NCBI GenBank assembly: GCA_033782935.1
Contig: JAWQEG010000416.1
Span: forward strand, 124,001-188,000
From: Petrolisthes cinctipes
Taxonomy: Eukaryota; Arthropoda; Malacostraca; Decapoda; Porcellanidae
Direction of reading: 5' to 3'
Length of the DNA stretch: 64,000 nt
Positions 1 to 12,745 of the stretch are shown one piece after another. Position 1 is the first letter of the stretch. Every line of letters begins with the position of its first letter. The notes beneath the pieces are model-generated. The model had not been told where the DNA came from. It worked only from the letters and a program-made list of their open reading frames with translations, and made no database searches. The position numbers and the translations under genes are program-made.

Positions 1-2280
1 GAGCCTGAATTTGAGATATAAACGGGTACAGAAGATGCATGCACATATCGACTTTTGGGCACCTAAAAGATCGATTTTCAGTATGTTTTGGGCTTGTATT
101 TTGAAAATACTCTAACACGGAGTGGGCATGTACAGATCGATTCTGGGACCCCAAAATATAGAATTTTCGTGTGTTTTGGGCCTCAATTTTAATATCGACT
201 TTGGGCACCTAAAGTATCAATTTTTAGCATGTTTTGGGCCTATATTTTGAAAATATTCTAGCACTAAGTAGGCATGTACAGATCACTTCTTGGACCCCAA
301 AATATCGAATTTTTGGGTGTTTTGAGCCTGAATTTGAGATATAAACGGGTACAGAAGATGCATGCACATATCGACTTTGGAAACTTAAAATATCGATTTT
401 TTGCATGTTTTGAGCCTACATTTTGAAAACATTCTAACTAGGAGTAGGCATGTACAGATCGCTTCTAGGACCCAAAAATACCGAATTTTCGGTTGTTTTG
501 AGCCTGAATTTGAGATATAAACGGGTACAGAAGATGCATGCACATATCGACTTTGGACACTTAAAATATCGATTTTTAGCATGTTTTGTGCCTATATTAT
601 GAAAACATTCTAGCACTGAGTATTCATGTACAGCTCGCTTCTGGGCACCCAAAAATATCGAATTTTCGGGTGTTTTGAGCCTGAATTTGAGATATAAACG
701 AGTGCAGAAGATGCATACACATATTAACTTTGGGCACCAAAAATATCGATTTTCAGCATGTTTTGGGCCTGTATCTGAGTACGAATGTACAGATCGCTTC
801 TGGGACCCCAAAATATCGAATTTTCGGCTGTTTTGAGCCTGAATTTGAGATATAAACGGGTACAGAAGATGCATGCACATATCGACTTTTGGGCACCTAA
901 AAGATCGATTTTCAGTATGTTTTGGGCTTGTATTTTGAAAATACTCTAACACGGAGTGGGCATGTACAGTTCGTTTCTGGGACCCCAAAATATCGAATTT
1001 TCGGGTGTTTTGGGCCTGAATTTGATATATCAACTTTGGGCACCTAAAATATCGATTTTCAGAATGTTTTGGGCCTGTATTTTGAAAATACTCTAACACG
1101 GAGTATGCAGGTACAGATCGCTTCTGGGACCCCAAAATATCGAATTTTCGGGTGTTTGGAGTCTGAATTTGAGATATAAAAGGGTACAGAAGATGCATCC
1201 ACATTTCGACTTTTGGGCACCTAAAAGATCGATTTTCAGTATGTTTTAGGCTTGTAATTTGAAAATACTCTAACACGGAGTAGGCATGTACAGTTCGCTT
1301 CTGGTACCCCAAAATATCGAATTTTCGGGTGTTTTGGGCCTGAATTTGAGATATCGACTTTGGGCACCTAAAATATCGATTTTTCGCATGTTTTGGGCCT
1401 ATATTTTAAAAACAATCTAGCACTGAGTAGGCATGTACAGATCGCTTCTGGGACCCCAAAATACCGAATTTTAGGGTGTTTTGAGCCTGAATTTGAGATA
1501 TAAACGGGTACAGAAGATGCATGCACATATCGATTTTTGGGCACATAAAAGATCGATTTTCAGTATGTTTTGGGCTTGTATTTTGAAAATACTCTAACAC
1601 GGAGTAGGCATGTACAATTCGCTTCTGGGACCCCAAAATACCGAATTTTCGGGTGTTTTGAGCCTGAATTTGAGATATAAACTGGTCCAGAAGATGCATG
1701 CACATATCGACTTTGGACACTTATAATTTCGATTTTTAGCATGTTTTAAACCTATATTTTGAAAAAATTCTAGCACTGAGTAGGCAAGTACAAATCGCTT
1801 CTGGAACCAAAATTTTTTCGAATTTTCGGGTGTTTTGAGGTTGAATTTGGGATATAAACGGGTGCAGAAGATGCATACACATATTGACTTTGGTCACCTA
1901 AAATATCGATTTTCAGCATGTTTTGGGCCTGTATTTTGAAAATACTCTAACACGGAGTAGGCAAGTACAGATCACTTCTGGGACCCCAAAATATCGAATT
2001 TTCGTGTGTTTGGAGCCTGAATTTGAGATATAAACGGGTACAGAAGATGCATGCACATATCGACTTTTGGGCACCTAAAATATCGATTATCTGTATGTTT
2101 TGGGCCTGTATTTTATAAATACTCTAACACGGAGTACGTATGTACAGATCGCTTCTAGGACCCCAAAATATCGAATTTTCGGGTGTTTAAGGACTGAATT
2201 TGAGATATCGATATTGGGCACCTAAAATATCGATTTTTAGCATGTTTTGGGCCTATATTTTGAAAACATTCTAGAACTGA

Positions 2281-2456
2281 GTAGGCATGTACAGATCGCT
2301 TCTGGGACCCCAAAATATCGAATTTTCGGGTGTTTTAAGCCTGAATTTGAGATATAAACGGTTACAGAAAATGCATGCACATATTGACTTTGGGCACCTT
2401 AAATATCGATTTTCAGCATGTTTTGGGCCTGTATTTTGAAAATACTCTAACACGGA
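2281..2456. repeat. Representative full-length 176-bp monomer
   Basis: Reference unit, counted from gtaggcatg to the next gtaggcatg (2281 to 2457, 176 bp). Using the monomer phase that starts at gtagg, it holds in order: a dyad around unit positions 28-50, a CENP-B-box-like motif at 67-83 that overlaps a TATAAA, an alternating purine-pyrimidine tract at 91-104, an ATCGAT palindrome near 125-130, and a TATTTTGAAAATA palindrome near 152-164. The family consensus is about 41% GC with seven CpGs, close to the number expected from base composition, so it is not CpG-depleted. This copy carries small departures from the consensus (ggttacagaaaatg, attgactt). Confidence 0.9.
2308..2330. other. Dyad-symmetry element of the monomer (example)
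   Basis: CCCCAAAAT, five-nucleotide loop ATCGA, then ATTTTCGGG: nine-base inverted arms with one mismatch. The element recurs in most monomers of the array and is one of their better conserved parts. The LINE at 17,938-20,564 is inserted inside this loop in another monomer. It could form a small cruciform or be a dimeric protein site; neither is demonstrated. Confidence 0.7.
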
Positions 2457-3200
2457 GTAGGCATGTACAGATCGCTTCTTGGACACAAAAATATAGAATT
2501 TTTGGGCGTTTTGAGCCTGAATTTGAGATATCGACTATGGGCACCTAAAATATTGATTTTTAGCATGTATGGGCCTATATTTTGAAAATATTCTAGCACT
2601 AAGTAGGCATGTACAGCTCACTTCTGGGACCCCAAAATATCGAATTCTCGGGTGTTTTGAGCCTGAATTTGAGATATAAATGGGTACAGAAGATGCATGC
2701 ACATCTCTACTTTGGTCACCTAAAATATCGATTTTCAGCATGTTTTGGGCCTGTATTTTGAAAATACTCTAACACGGAGTAGGCAAGTACAGATCGCTTC
2801 TGGGACCCCAAATTATCGAATTTTTGGGTGTTTGGAGCCTGAATTTGAAATATAAACGGGTACAGAATATGCATGCACATATCGACTTTGGACACTTAAA
2901 ATATCGATTTTTAGCATGTTTTGTACCTATATTTTGAAAACATTCTAGCACTGAGGAGGCTTGTACAGATCGCTTCTAGGACCCAAAAATACCGAATTTT
3001 CGGGTGTTTTGAGCCTGAATTTGAGATATAAACGGGTACAGAAGATGTATGCACATATCGACTTTGGACACTTAAAATATCGATTTTGAGCATGTTTTGG
3101 GTCTATATTTTGAAAATATTCTAGCACTGAGTAGGCATGTACAGATCGCTTCTGGGACCCCAAAATATCGAATTTTCGGGTGTTTTGAGCCTGAATTTGA

Positions 3201-5630
3201 GATATAAACGGGTACAGAAAATGCATGCACATATCGACTTTTGGGCACTTAAAATATCGATTTTGAGCATGTTTTGGGTCTGTATCTTGAAAACATTCTG
3301 ACACGGAGTAGGAATGTACAGATCGCTTCTAAGACCCGGAAATACCGAATTTTCGGGTGTTTCGGGCCTGAATTTGATATATCGACTTTGGGCACCTAAA
3401 ATATCGATTTTCAGAATGTTTTGGGCCTGTATTTTGAAAATACTATAACACGGTGTATGCAAGTACAGATCGCTTCTGGGACCCCAAAATATCGAATTTT
3501 CGGGTGTTTGGGGCCTGAATTTGAGATATAAACGGGTACAGAAGATGCATCCACATATCGACTTTTGGGCACCAAAAAGATCGATTTTCAGTATGTTTTG
3601 GGTCTGTATACTGAAAATACTCTAACACGGAGTAGGCATGTACAGATCGATTCTGGGACCCCTAAATATCGAATTTTCGTGTGTTTTGGGCCTCAATTTG
3701 AGATATCGACTTTGGGCATCTAAAATATCGATTTTTAGCATGTTTTGGGCCTATATTTTGAAAATATTCTAGCACTAAGTAGGCATGTACAGATCACTTC
3801 TTGGACCCCAAAATATCGAATTTTCGGGTGTTTTGAGCCTGAATTGGAGATATAAACGGGTACAGAAGATGCATGCACATATCGACTTTGGAAACTTAAA
3901 ATATCGATTTTTTGCATGTTTTGAGCCTATATTTTGAAAACATTCTAGCACTGAGTAGGCATGTACAGATCGCTTCTGGGACCCCAAAATACCGAATTTT
4001 CGGGTGTTTTGAGCCTGAATTTGAGATATAAACGGGTACAGAAGATGCATGCACATATCGACTTTTGGGCACCTAAAAGATCGATTTTCAGTATGTTTTG
4101 GGTCTGTAATTTGAAAATACTCTAACACGGAGTAGGCATGTACAGTTCGTTCCTGGGACCCCAAAATATCGAATTTTCGGGTGTTTTTGGCCTGAATTTG
4201 AGATATCGACTTTGGGCACCTAAATTATCGATTTTTAGCATGTTTTAAGCCTATATTTTGAAAATATTCTAGAACTAAGTAGGCATGTACAGATCACTTC
4301 TGGGACCCCAAAATATCGAATTTTCGGGTGTTTTGAACCTGAATTTGAGATATAAACGGGTCTAGAAGATGAATGCACGTATCGACTTTGGACACTTAAA
4401 ATATCGATTTTTAGCATGTTTTGTGCCTATATTTTGAAAACATTCTAGCACTGAGGAGGCATGTACAGATCGCTTCTAGGACCAAAAAATATCGAATTTT
4501 CGGGTGTTTTGAGGTTGAATTTGGGATATAAACGGGTGCAGAAGATGCATACACATATTGACTTTGGTCACCTAAAATATCGATTTTCAGCATGTTTTGG
4601 GCCTGTATTTTGAAAATACTCAAACACGGAGTGGGTATGTACAGATCGCTTCTAGGAACCCAAAATATCGAATTTTCGGGTGTTTAAGGACTGAATTTGA
4701 GATATCGACTTTGGGCACCTAAAATATCGATTTTTAGCATGTTTTGGGCCTATATTTTGAAAACATTCTAGCACTGAGTAGGCATGTACAGATCGCTTCT
4801 GGGACCACGAAATACCTAATTTTCGGGTATTTTGAGCCTGAATTTGAGATATAAACGGGTACAGAAAATGCATGCACATATCGACTTTTGGGCACTTAAA
4901 ATATCGATTTTCAGCATGTTTTGGGTCTGTATCTTGAAAACATTCTAACAAGGAGTAGGAATGTACAGATCGCTTCTAAGACCAAAAAATACCGAATTTT
5001 CGGGTGTTTCGGGCCTGAATTTGATATATCAACTTTGGGCACCTAAAATATCGATTTTCAGAATGTTTTGGGCCTGTATTTTGAAAATACTCTAACACGG
5101 AGTATGCAAGTACAGATCGCTTCTGGGACCCCAAAATATCGAATTTTCGGGTGTTTGGAGCCTGAATTTGAGATATAAACGGGTACAGAAGATGCATCCA
5201 CATATCGACTTTTGGGCACCAAAAAGATCGATTTTCAGTATGTTTTGGGCCTGTATACTGAAAATACTCTAACACGGAGTAGGCATGTACAGATCGATTC
5301 TGGGACCCCTAAATATCGAATTTTCGTGTGTTTTGGGCCTCAATTTGAGATATCGACTTTGGGCATCTAAAATATCGATTTTTAGCATGTTTTGGGCCTA
5401 TATTTTGAAAATATTCTAGCACTAAGTAGGCATGTACAGATCACTTCTTGGACCCCCAAATATCGAATTTTTGGGTGTTTTGAGCCTGAATTTGAGATAT
5501 AAACGGGTACAGAAGATGCATGCACATATCGACTTTGGAAACTTAAAATATCGATTTTTTGCATGTTTTGAGCCTATATTTTGAAAACATTCTAGCACTG
5601 AGTAGGCATGTACAGATCGCTTCTGGGACC
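3201..5630. repeat. Segment of about 0.8 kb duplicated at 1,647-bp spacing
   Basis: Positions about 3,201-3,980 and 4,848-5,630 match monomer by monomer at an offset of 1,647 bp. They share rare variants such as gtaggaatgtac with cttctaagacc, gggtgtttcgggcc, cagaatgttttgg, gtatgcaagtac and ggaaacttaaaat. The first ~430 bases of the window match the end of the same block at an offset of about 3,511. The 870 bp between the two copies are not part of the match. This is a partial higher-order repeat, blurred by later change. Confidence 0.75.
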
Positions 5631-7290
5631 ATAAAATATCGAATTTTCGGGTGTTTTGAGGTTGAATTTGGGATATAAACGGGTGCAGAAGATGCATACA
5701 CATATTGACTTTGGGCACCTAAAATATCGATTTTCAGCATGTTTTGGGCCTGTATTTTGAATATACTCACACACGGAGTAGGCAAGTACAGATCGCTTCT
5801 GGGACCCCAAAATATCGAATTTTCGGGTGTTTGGAGCCTGAATTTGAGATATAAACGGGTACAGAAGATGCATCCACATATCGACTTTTGGGGACCTTAA
5901 AGATCGATTTTCAGTATGTTTTGGGCCTGTATATTGAAAAAAACTCTAATACGGAGTAGGCATGTACAGATCGCTTCTGGTACCCCAAAATATCGGGTTT
6001 TCGTGTGTTTTGGGCCTGAATTTGAGATATCGACTTTGGGCACCTAAATTATCGATTTTTAGCATGTTTTGGGCCTATATTTTGAAAATGTTCTAACTAG
6101 GAGTAGGAATGTACAGATCGCTTCTAAGACCCAAAAATACCGAATTTTCGTGTGTTTTGAGCATGAATTTGAGATATAAACGGGTACAGAAGATGCATGC
6201 ACATATCGACTTTGGACACTTAAAATATCGATTTTTAGCATGTTTTGTGCCTATATTTTGAAAACATTCTAGCACTGAGTAGGCATGTGCAGATCGCTTC
6301 TGGGACCCAAAAATATCGAATTTTCGGGTGTTTTGAGGTTGAATTTGAGATATAAACAAGTGCAGAAGATGCATACACATATTAACTTTGGGCACCTAAA
6401 ATATCGATTTTCAGCATGTTTTGGGCCTGTATCTTAGTAGGCATGTACAGATCGCTTCTGGGACCCCAAAATATCGAATTTTCGGGTGTTTGGAGCCTGA
6501 ATTTGAGATATAAACGGGTACAGAAGATGCATGCACATATCGACTTTTGGGCACCTAAAAGATCGATTTTCTGTATGTTATGGGCATGTATTTTGAAAAT
6601 ACTCTAACACGGAGTAGGCATGTACAGTTCGCTTGTGGGACCCCAAAATATCGAATTTTCAGGTGTTATGGGCCTGAATTTGAGATATCGACTTTAGGCA
6701 CCTAATATATCGATTTTTAGCATGTTTTGAGCCTATATTTTGAAAACATTCTAACACTGAGTAGGCATGTACAGATCACTTCTGGGACCCCAAAATATCG
6801 AATTTTCGGGTGTTTTGATCCTGAATTTGAGATATTAACGGGTACAGAAGATGCATGCACATATCGACTTTGGTCACTTAAAATATCGATTTTTAGCATG
6901 TTTTGAGCCTATATTTTGAAAACATTCTATCACTGAGTTGGCATGTACAGTTCGCTTCTGGGACCCAAAAAATATCGAATTTTCGGGTGTTTTGAGGTTG
7001 AATTTGGGATAAAAACGGGTACAGAAGATGCATACACATATTGACTTTGGTCACCTAAAATATCGATTTTCAGCATGTTTTGGGCCTGTATTTTGAAAAT
7101 ACTCTAACATGGAGTAGACAAGTACAGATCGCTTCTGGGACCCCAAAATATCGAATGTTCGGGTGTTAGGAGCCTGAATTTGAGATATAAACGGGAACAG
7201 AAGATACATCCACATATCGACTTTTGGGCACCTAAAAGATCGATTTTCAGTATGTTTTGGGCCTGTATATTGAAAATACTCTAACACGGA

Positions 7291-7437
7291 GTAGGCATGT
7301 ACAGATCTCTTCTGGGACCCTAAAATATCGAATTTTCGGGTCTTTTGGGCCTGAATTTGAGATATCGACTTTGGGCACCTAAAATATCGATTTTTAGCAT
7401 GTTTTGGGCCTATATTTTGAAAATATTCTAGCACTGA
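7291..7437. repeat. Representative 147-bp short monomer
   Basis: Landmark-to-landmark distance is 147 bp. Relative to the 176-bp unit, 29 bp are missing between two copies of ATAT, so that gatataaacggg...cacatatcgac becomes gatatcgac. Lost are the TATAAA, the aaacggg half of the CENP-B-like motif and the whole atgcatgcacatat tract. The same junction occurs in dozens of monomers on both sides of the LINE, so the variant arose once, or rarely, and then spread by array turnover. Because 147 is divisible by three, runs of this unit keep one reading frame open and create spurious long frames. Confidence 0.88.
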
Positions 7438-7614
7438 GTAGGCATGTACAGATTGCTTCTGGGACCCCAAAATATCAAATTTTCGGGTGTTTTGAACCTG
7501 AATTTGAGATATAAACGGGTACAGAAGATGCATGCACATATCGACTTTGGACACTTAAAATAACGATTTTTAACATGTTTTTGAGCCTATATTTTGAAAA
7601 CATTCTAGCACTGA

Positions 7615-7772
7615 GTATTCATGTACAGATCGCTTCTGGGACCCAAAAATATCGAATTTTCGGGTGTTTTGAGGTTGAATTTGGGATATAAACGGGTGCA
7701 GAAGATGCATACACATATTGACTTTGTGCACCTAAAATATCGATTTTCAGCATGTTTTGAGCCTGTATCTGA
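7615..7772. repeat. Representative 158-bp short monomer
   Basis: Landmark-to-landmark distance is 158 bp. The tail goes directly from gcctgtat to ctgagtagg, lacking 18 bp that in the long unit contain tttgaaaacattctagca. The deletion removes most of the TATTTTGAAAATA palindrome. The same junction recurs many times (near 775, 6430, 8930, 9265, 14745, 17570, 21705, 43130 and 53755 among others). It almost always follows a unit reading gaggttgaatttgggatataaacgggtgcag, so this is a coherent subfamily rather than repeated independent deletions. Confidence 0.85.
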
Positions 7773-9719
7773 GTAGGCATGTACAGATCGCTTCTGGGAC
7801 CCCAAAATATCGAATTTTCGGGTGTTTGGAGCCTGAATTTGAGATATAAACGGGTACAGAAGATGCATGCACATATCGACTTTTGGGCACCTAAAAGATC
7901 GATTTTCAGTATGTTATGGGCCTGTATTTTGAAAATACTCTAACACGGAGTAGGCATGTACAGATCGCTTCTGGGACCCCAAAACATCGATTTTTCAGGT
8001 GTTTTTGGCCTGAATTTGAGATATCGACTTTGGGCACCTAAAATATCGATTTTTAGCATGTTTTGGGCCTATATTTTGAAAACCTTCTAGCACTGAGTAG
8101 GCATGTACAGTTCGCTTCTGGGGTCCAAAAAATATCGAATTTTCGGGTGTTTTGAGTTTGAATTTGGGATATAAATGCGTGCAGAAGATGCATACACATA
8201 TTGACTTTGGTCACCTAAAATATCGATTTTCAGCATGTTTTGGGCCTGTATTTTGAAAATACTCTAACACGGAGTAGGCAAGTACAGATCGCTTCTGGGA
8301 CCCCAAAATATCGAATTTTCGGATGTTTGGAGCCTGAATTTGAGATATAAACGGGTACAGAAGATACATCAACATATCGACTTTTGAGCACCTAAAAGAT
8401 CGATTTTCAGTATGTTTTGGGCCTGTATATTGAAAATACTCTTACACGGAGTAGGCATGTACAGATCGATTCTGGTACTCCAAAATATCGAATTTTTGGG
8501 TGTTTTGGGCCTGAATTTGAGATATCGACTTTGGGCTCCTAAAATATCGATTTTTAGCATGTTTTGGGCCTATATTTCGAAAATATTTTAGCACTGAGTA
8601 GGCATGTACAGATCGCTTCAGGGACCACAAAATATCAAATTTTCGAGTGTTTTGATCCTGATTTTGAGATATAAACGGGTACAGAAGATGCATTCACATA
8701 TCGACTTTTGGGCACCTAAAATATCGATTTTGAGCATGTTTTGGGTCTGTATCTTGAAAACATTCTAACTAAGAGTAGGCATGTACAGATCGCTTCTAGG
8801 ACCCAAAAATACCGAATGTTCGGGTTTTTTGAGGTTGAATTTGGGATATAAACGGGTGCAGAAGATGCATACACATATTAACTTTGGGCACCTAAAATTT
8901 CGATTTTCAGCATGTTTTGGGCCTGTATCTGAGTAGGCATGTACAGATCGTTTCTGGGACCCCAAAATATCAAATTTTCGGGTGTTTGGAGCCTGAATTT
9001 GAGATATAAACGGGTACAGAAGATGCATACACATATCGACTTTTAAGCACCTAATAGATCGATTTTCAGTATGATATGGGCCTGTATTTTGAAAATACTC
9101 TAACACGGAGTAGGCATGTACAAATAGCTTCTGGGACCCAAAATATCGAATTTTCGGATGTTTTGAGGTTGAATTTGGAATATAAACGGGTGCAGATAAT
9201 GCATACACATATTGACTTTGGGCACCTAAAATATCTATTTTTAGCATGTTTTGGACCTGTATCTGAGTAGGCATGTACAGTTCGCTTCTAGGACCCAAAA
9301 ATACCGAATTTTCGGGTGTTTTGAGCCTGAATTTGAGATATAAACGGGTACAGAAGATGCATGCACATATTGACTTTGGGCACCTAAAAGATCGATTTTC
9401 AGCATGTTTTGGGCCTATATTTTGAAAATACTCTAACACGGAGTCGGAATGTACAGATCGCTTCTGGGACCAAAAAATATCGAATTTTCGGGTGTTTTGG
9501 GGTTGAATTTGGGATATAAACGGTTGCAGAAGATGCATACACATATTGACTTTGGGCACCTAAAATATCGATTTTCAGCATGTTTTGAGCCTGTATTTTG
9601 AAAACATTCTAACACGGAGTCGGAATGTACAGATCACTTCTGGGACTCAAAAATATCGAATTTTCGGGTGTTTTGAGCCGGAATTTGAGATATAAACGGG
9701 TTCAGAAGATTCATGCACA

Positions 9720-10385
9720 TATTGACTTTGGACACCTAAAATATAGATTTTCAGCATGTTTTGGGCCTGTTTTCTGAAAATACTAAAACACGGAGTAGGC
9801 ATGTACAGATCGCTTCTGGGACCCCAAAATATCGAATTTTCGGGTGTTTTGATCCTGAATTTGAGATATAAACGGGTACTGAAGATGCATGCACATATCG
9901 ACTTTTGGTCACCTAAAATACCGATTTTGAGCATGTTTTGGGTCTGTATCTTGAAAACATTCTTACTAGGTGTAGGCATGTACAGTTCGCTTCTAGGACC
10001 CCAAAATACCGAAATTTCGGGTGTTTTGAGCCTGAATTTGAAATATAAACGGGTACAGAAGATGCATGTACATATCGACTTTAGACACTTAAAATATCGA
10101 TTTTTAGCATGTTTTCAGCCTTTACTTTGAAAACATTCGAGCACTGAGTAGGCATGTACAGATCGCTTCTGGGACCCAAAATATCGAATTTTCGGGTGTT
10201 TTAAGGTTGAACTTTTAATATAAACGGGTGAAGAAGATGCATACACATATTGACTTTGGGCACCTAAACTAGCGATTTTCAGCATGTTTTGGGCCTGTAT
10301 TTTGAAAATGCTCTAACACGGAGTAGGCATGTACAGATCGCTTCTGGGATCCCAAAATATCGATTTTTCAGGTGTTTTTGGCCGG
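9720..10385. repeat. Duplicated satellite block, copy at 9.7 kb
   Basis: Shares rare variants with 26,590-27,255 at an offset of about 16,870 bp: tactaaaacacgg, ttctnactaggtgtagg followed by cagttcgcttctagg, gcctttactttg, cacctaaactagcgatt and gaaaatgctctaacac. The pair lies on either side of the LINE. A shortened relative with the same tactaaaacacgg and gcctttactttg variants lies at 15,061-15,310 and lacks the monomer carrying the actaggtgtagg tail. Confidence 0.75.
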
Positions 10386-12000
10386 AATTTGAGATATCGA
10401 CTTTGGGCACCTAAAAGATCGATTTTCAGTATGTTTTGGGCCTGTATATTAAAAATACTCTAACACGGAGTAGGCATGTACAGATCGCTTCTGGGACCCC
10501 AAAATATCGAATTTTCGGGTGTTTTGGGCCTGAATTTGAGTTATAAACGGGTACAGAAGATCGACTTTGGACACTAAAAATATCGATTTTTAGCATGTTT
10601 TTAGCCTATATTTTGAAAACATTCTAGCACTGAGTAGGCATGTACGGATCGCTCCTGGGACCCAAAAATATCGAATTTTAGGGTGTTTTGAGGTTGAATT
10701 TGAGATATAAACGGGTACAGAAGATGCTTGCCCATATCGACTTTTGGGCACCTAAAAGATCGATTTTCAGTATATTTTGGGACTGTATTTCGAAAATACT
10801 CTAACACGGAGTAGGCATGTGCAGATCGCTTCAGGGACCCCAAAATATCGAATTTTCAAGTGTTTTGAGTCTGAATTTGAGATATAAACGGGTACTGAAG
10901 ATGCATGCACATATCGACTTTTGGGCACCTAAAATATCGATTTCGAGCATGTTTTGGGTCTGTGTCTTGAAATCACACTAACTAGGAGTAGGCATGTACA
11001 GATCGCTTCTAGGACCCTAAAATACCGAACTTTCGGGTGTTTTGAGCCTGAATTTGAGATATAAACGGGTACAGAAGATGCATGCACATATCGACTTTGG
11101 ACACTTAAAATATCGATTTTGAGCATGTTTTGAGCCTATATTTTGAAAACATTCTAGCACTGAGTAGGCATGTACAGATCGCTTCTGGGACCCAAAAATA
11201 TCGAATTTTCGAGTGTTTTGAGGTTGAATTTGAGATATAAACGGGTACAGAAGATTAATGCACATATTGACTTTGGGCACCTAAAAGATCGATTTTTAGC
11301 ATGTTTTGCGCCTGTATTTAGAAATTTCTCTAACACGGGGTAGGCATGTACAGATCGCTTCTGGAACCTCAAAATATCGTATTTGCGAGTGTTTTGAGCC
11401 TGAATTTGAGATATAAACGGGTACTGAAGATGCATGCACATATCGACTTTGGACAATTAAAATATTGATTTTTAGCATGTTTTGAGCCTATATTTTGAAA
11501 ACATTCTAGCGCTGAGTAGGGATGTACAGATCGCTTCTGAGACCCCAAAATATCGAATTTTCGGGTGTTTGGAGCCTTAATTTGAGATATAAATGGGTAC
11601 ACAAGATGCATGTACATATTGACTTTGGGCACCTAAAAGATCGATTTTCAACTTGTTTTGGGCCTGTATTTAAAAAATACTCTAACACGGATTAGGCATG
11701 TATCGATCGCTTCTGGGGCCTCAAAATATCGAATTTTCGGGTGTTTTGAGGTTGAATTTGAGATATAAACGGGTACAGAAGATGCATGCACATATCGACT
11801 TTTGGGCACCTAAAAGATCGATTTTCAGTATGTTTTGGGCCTGTATTTTGAAAATACTCTAACATGGAGTTGGCATGTATCGATCGCTTCTGAGACCCCA
11901 AAATATCGAATTTTCGGGTGTTTGGAGCCTGAATTTGAGATATAAACGGGTACAGAAGATGCAGGCACATATTGACTTTGGGCACTTAAAAGATCGATTT

Positions 12001-12745
12001 TTAGCATGTTTTGCGCCTGTATTCAGAAAATTCTATAACACGGGGTAGGCATGTACAGATCGCATCTGCGACCCCACAATTTCGAATTTTGGGGTGTTTT
12101 GAGGTTGAAATTGGGATATAAACGGGTGCAGAAGATTCATACATATATTGACTTTGTGCACCTAAAATATCGATTTTCAACATGTTTTGAGCCTGTATTT
12201 TTAAAATACTCTAACACGGAGTAGGCATGTACAGATCCCTTCTAGGACCCAAAAATACCGAACTTTCGGGTATTTTGAGCATGAATTTGAGATATAAACG
12301 GGTACAGAAGATCCATGCACATATCGACTTTGGACACATAAAATATCGATTTTTAGCATGTTTTGAGCCTATATTTTGAAAATATTCTAGCACTGAGTAG
12401 GCATGTACAGATCGCTTCTGGGATCCAAAAATATAAAATTTTCGGGTGTTTTTAAGGTTGAATTTGGGATGCAAACAGGTGCAGAAGATGCATACATATA
12501 TTGACTTTGGGCACCTAAAATATCGATTTTCAGAATGTTTTGGGCCTGTATCTGACTAGGCATGTACAGATCGCTTCTGGGACCCCAAAATATCAAATTT
12601 TCGGGTGTTTGGAGCTGAATATGAAATATAAACGGGTACAGAAGATGCATGCTCATATCGACTTTTGGGCACCTAAAAGATCGATTTTCAGTATATTTTG
12701 GGCCTGTATTTTGAAAATACTCTAACACGGAGTAGGCATGTACAG
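12001..12745. repeat. Block of about 0.75 kb, first copy (1,858-bp spacing)
   Basis: Matches 13,858-14,606. Shared rare variants are gcgcctgtattcagaaaat, tctataacacgggg, gcatctgcgaccccaca, gggatccaaaaat followed by gtgtttttaagg, and ggagctgaat (one base shorter than ggagcctgaat). The offset is 1,858-1,859 bp. The intervening sequence is ordinary satellite of the same family. An ancient partial higher-order repeat is the simplest reading. Confidence 0.72.

Noticed and set aside
2281..2456. Primate alpha satellite (171 bp)
   Set aside because: Only the length class and higher-order organisation are similar; the sequence itself does not resemble alpha satellite apart from the short CENP-B-like motif.
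7291..7437. 147-bp unit chosen to match a nucleosome core
   Set aside because: The length follows from a single 29-bp microhomology deletion and the units are mixed with 158- and 176-bp forms; the coincidence is not evidence of nucleosome phasing.
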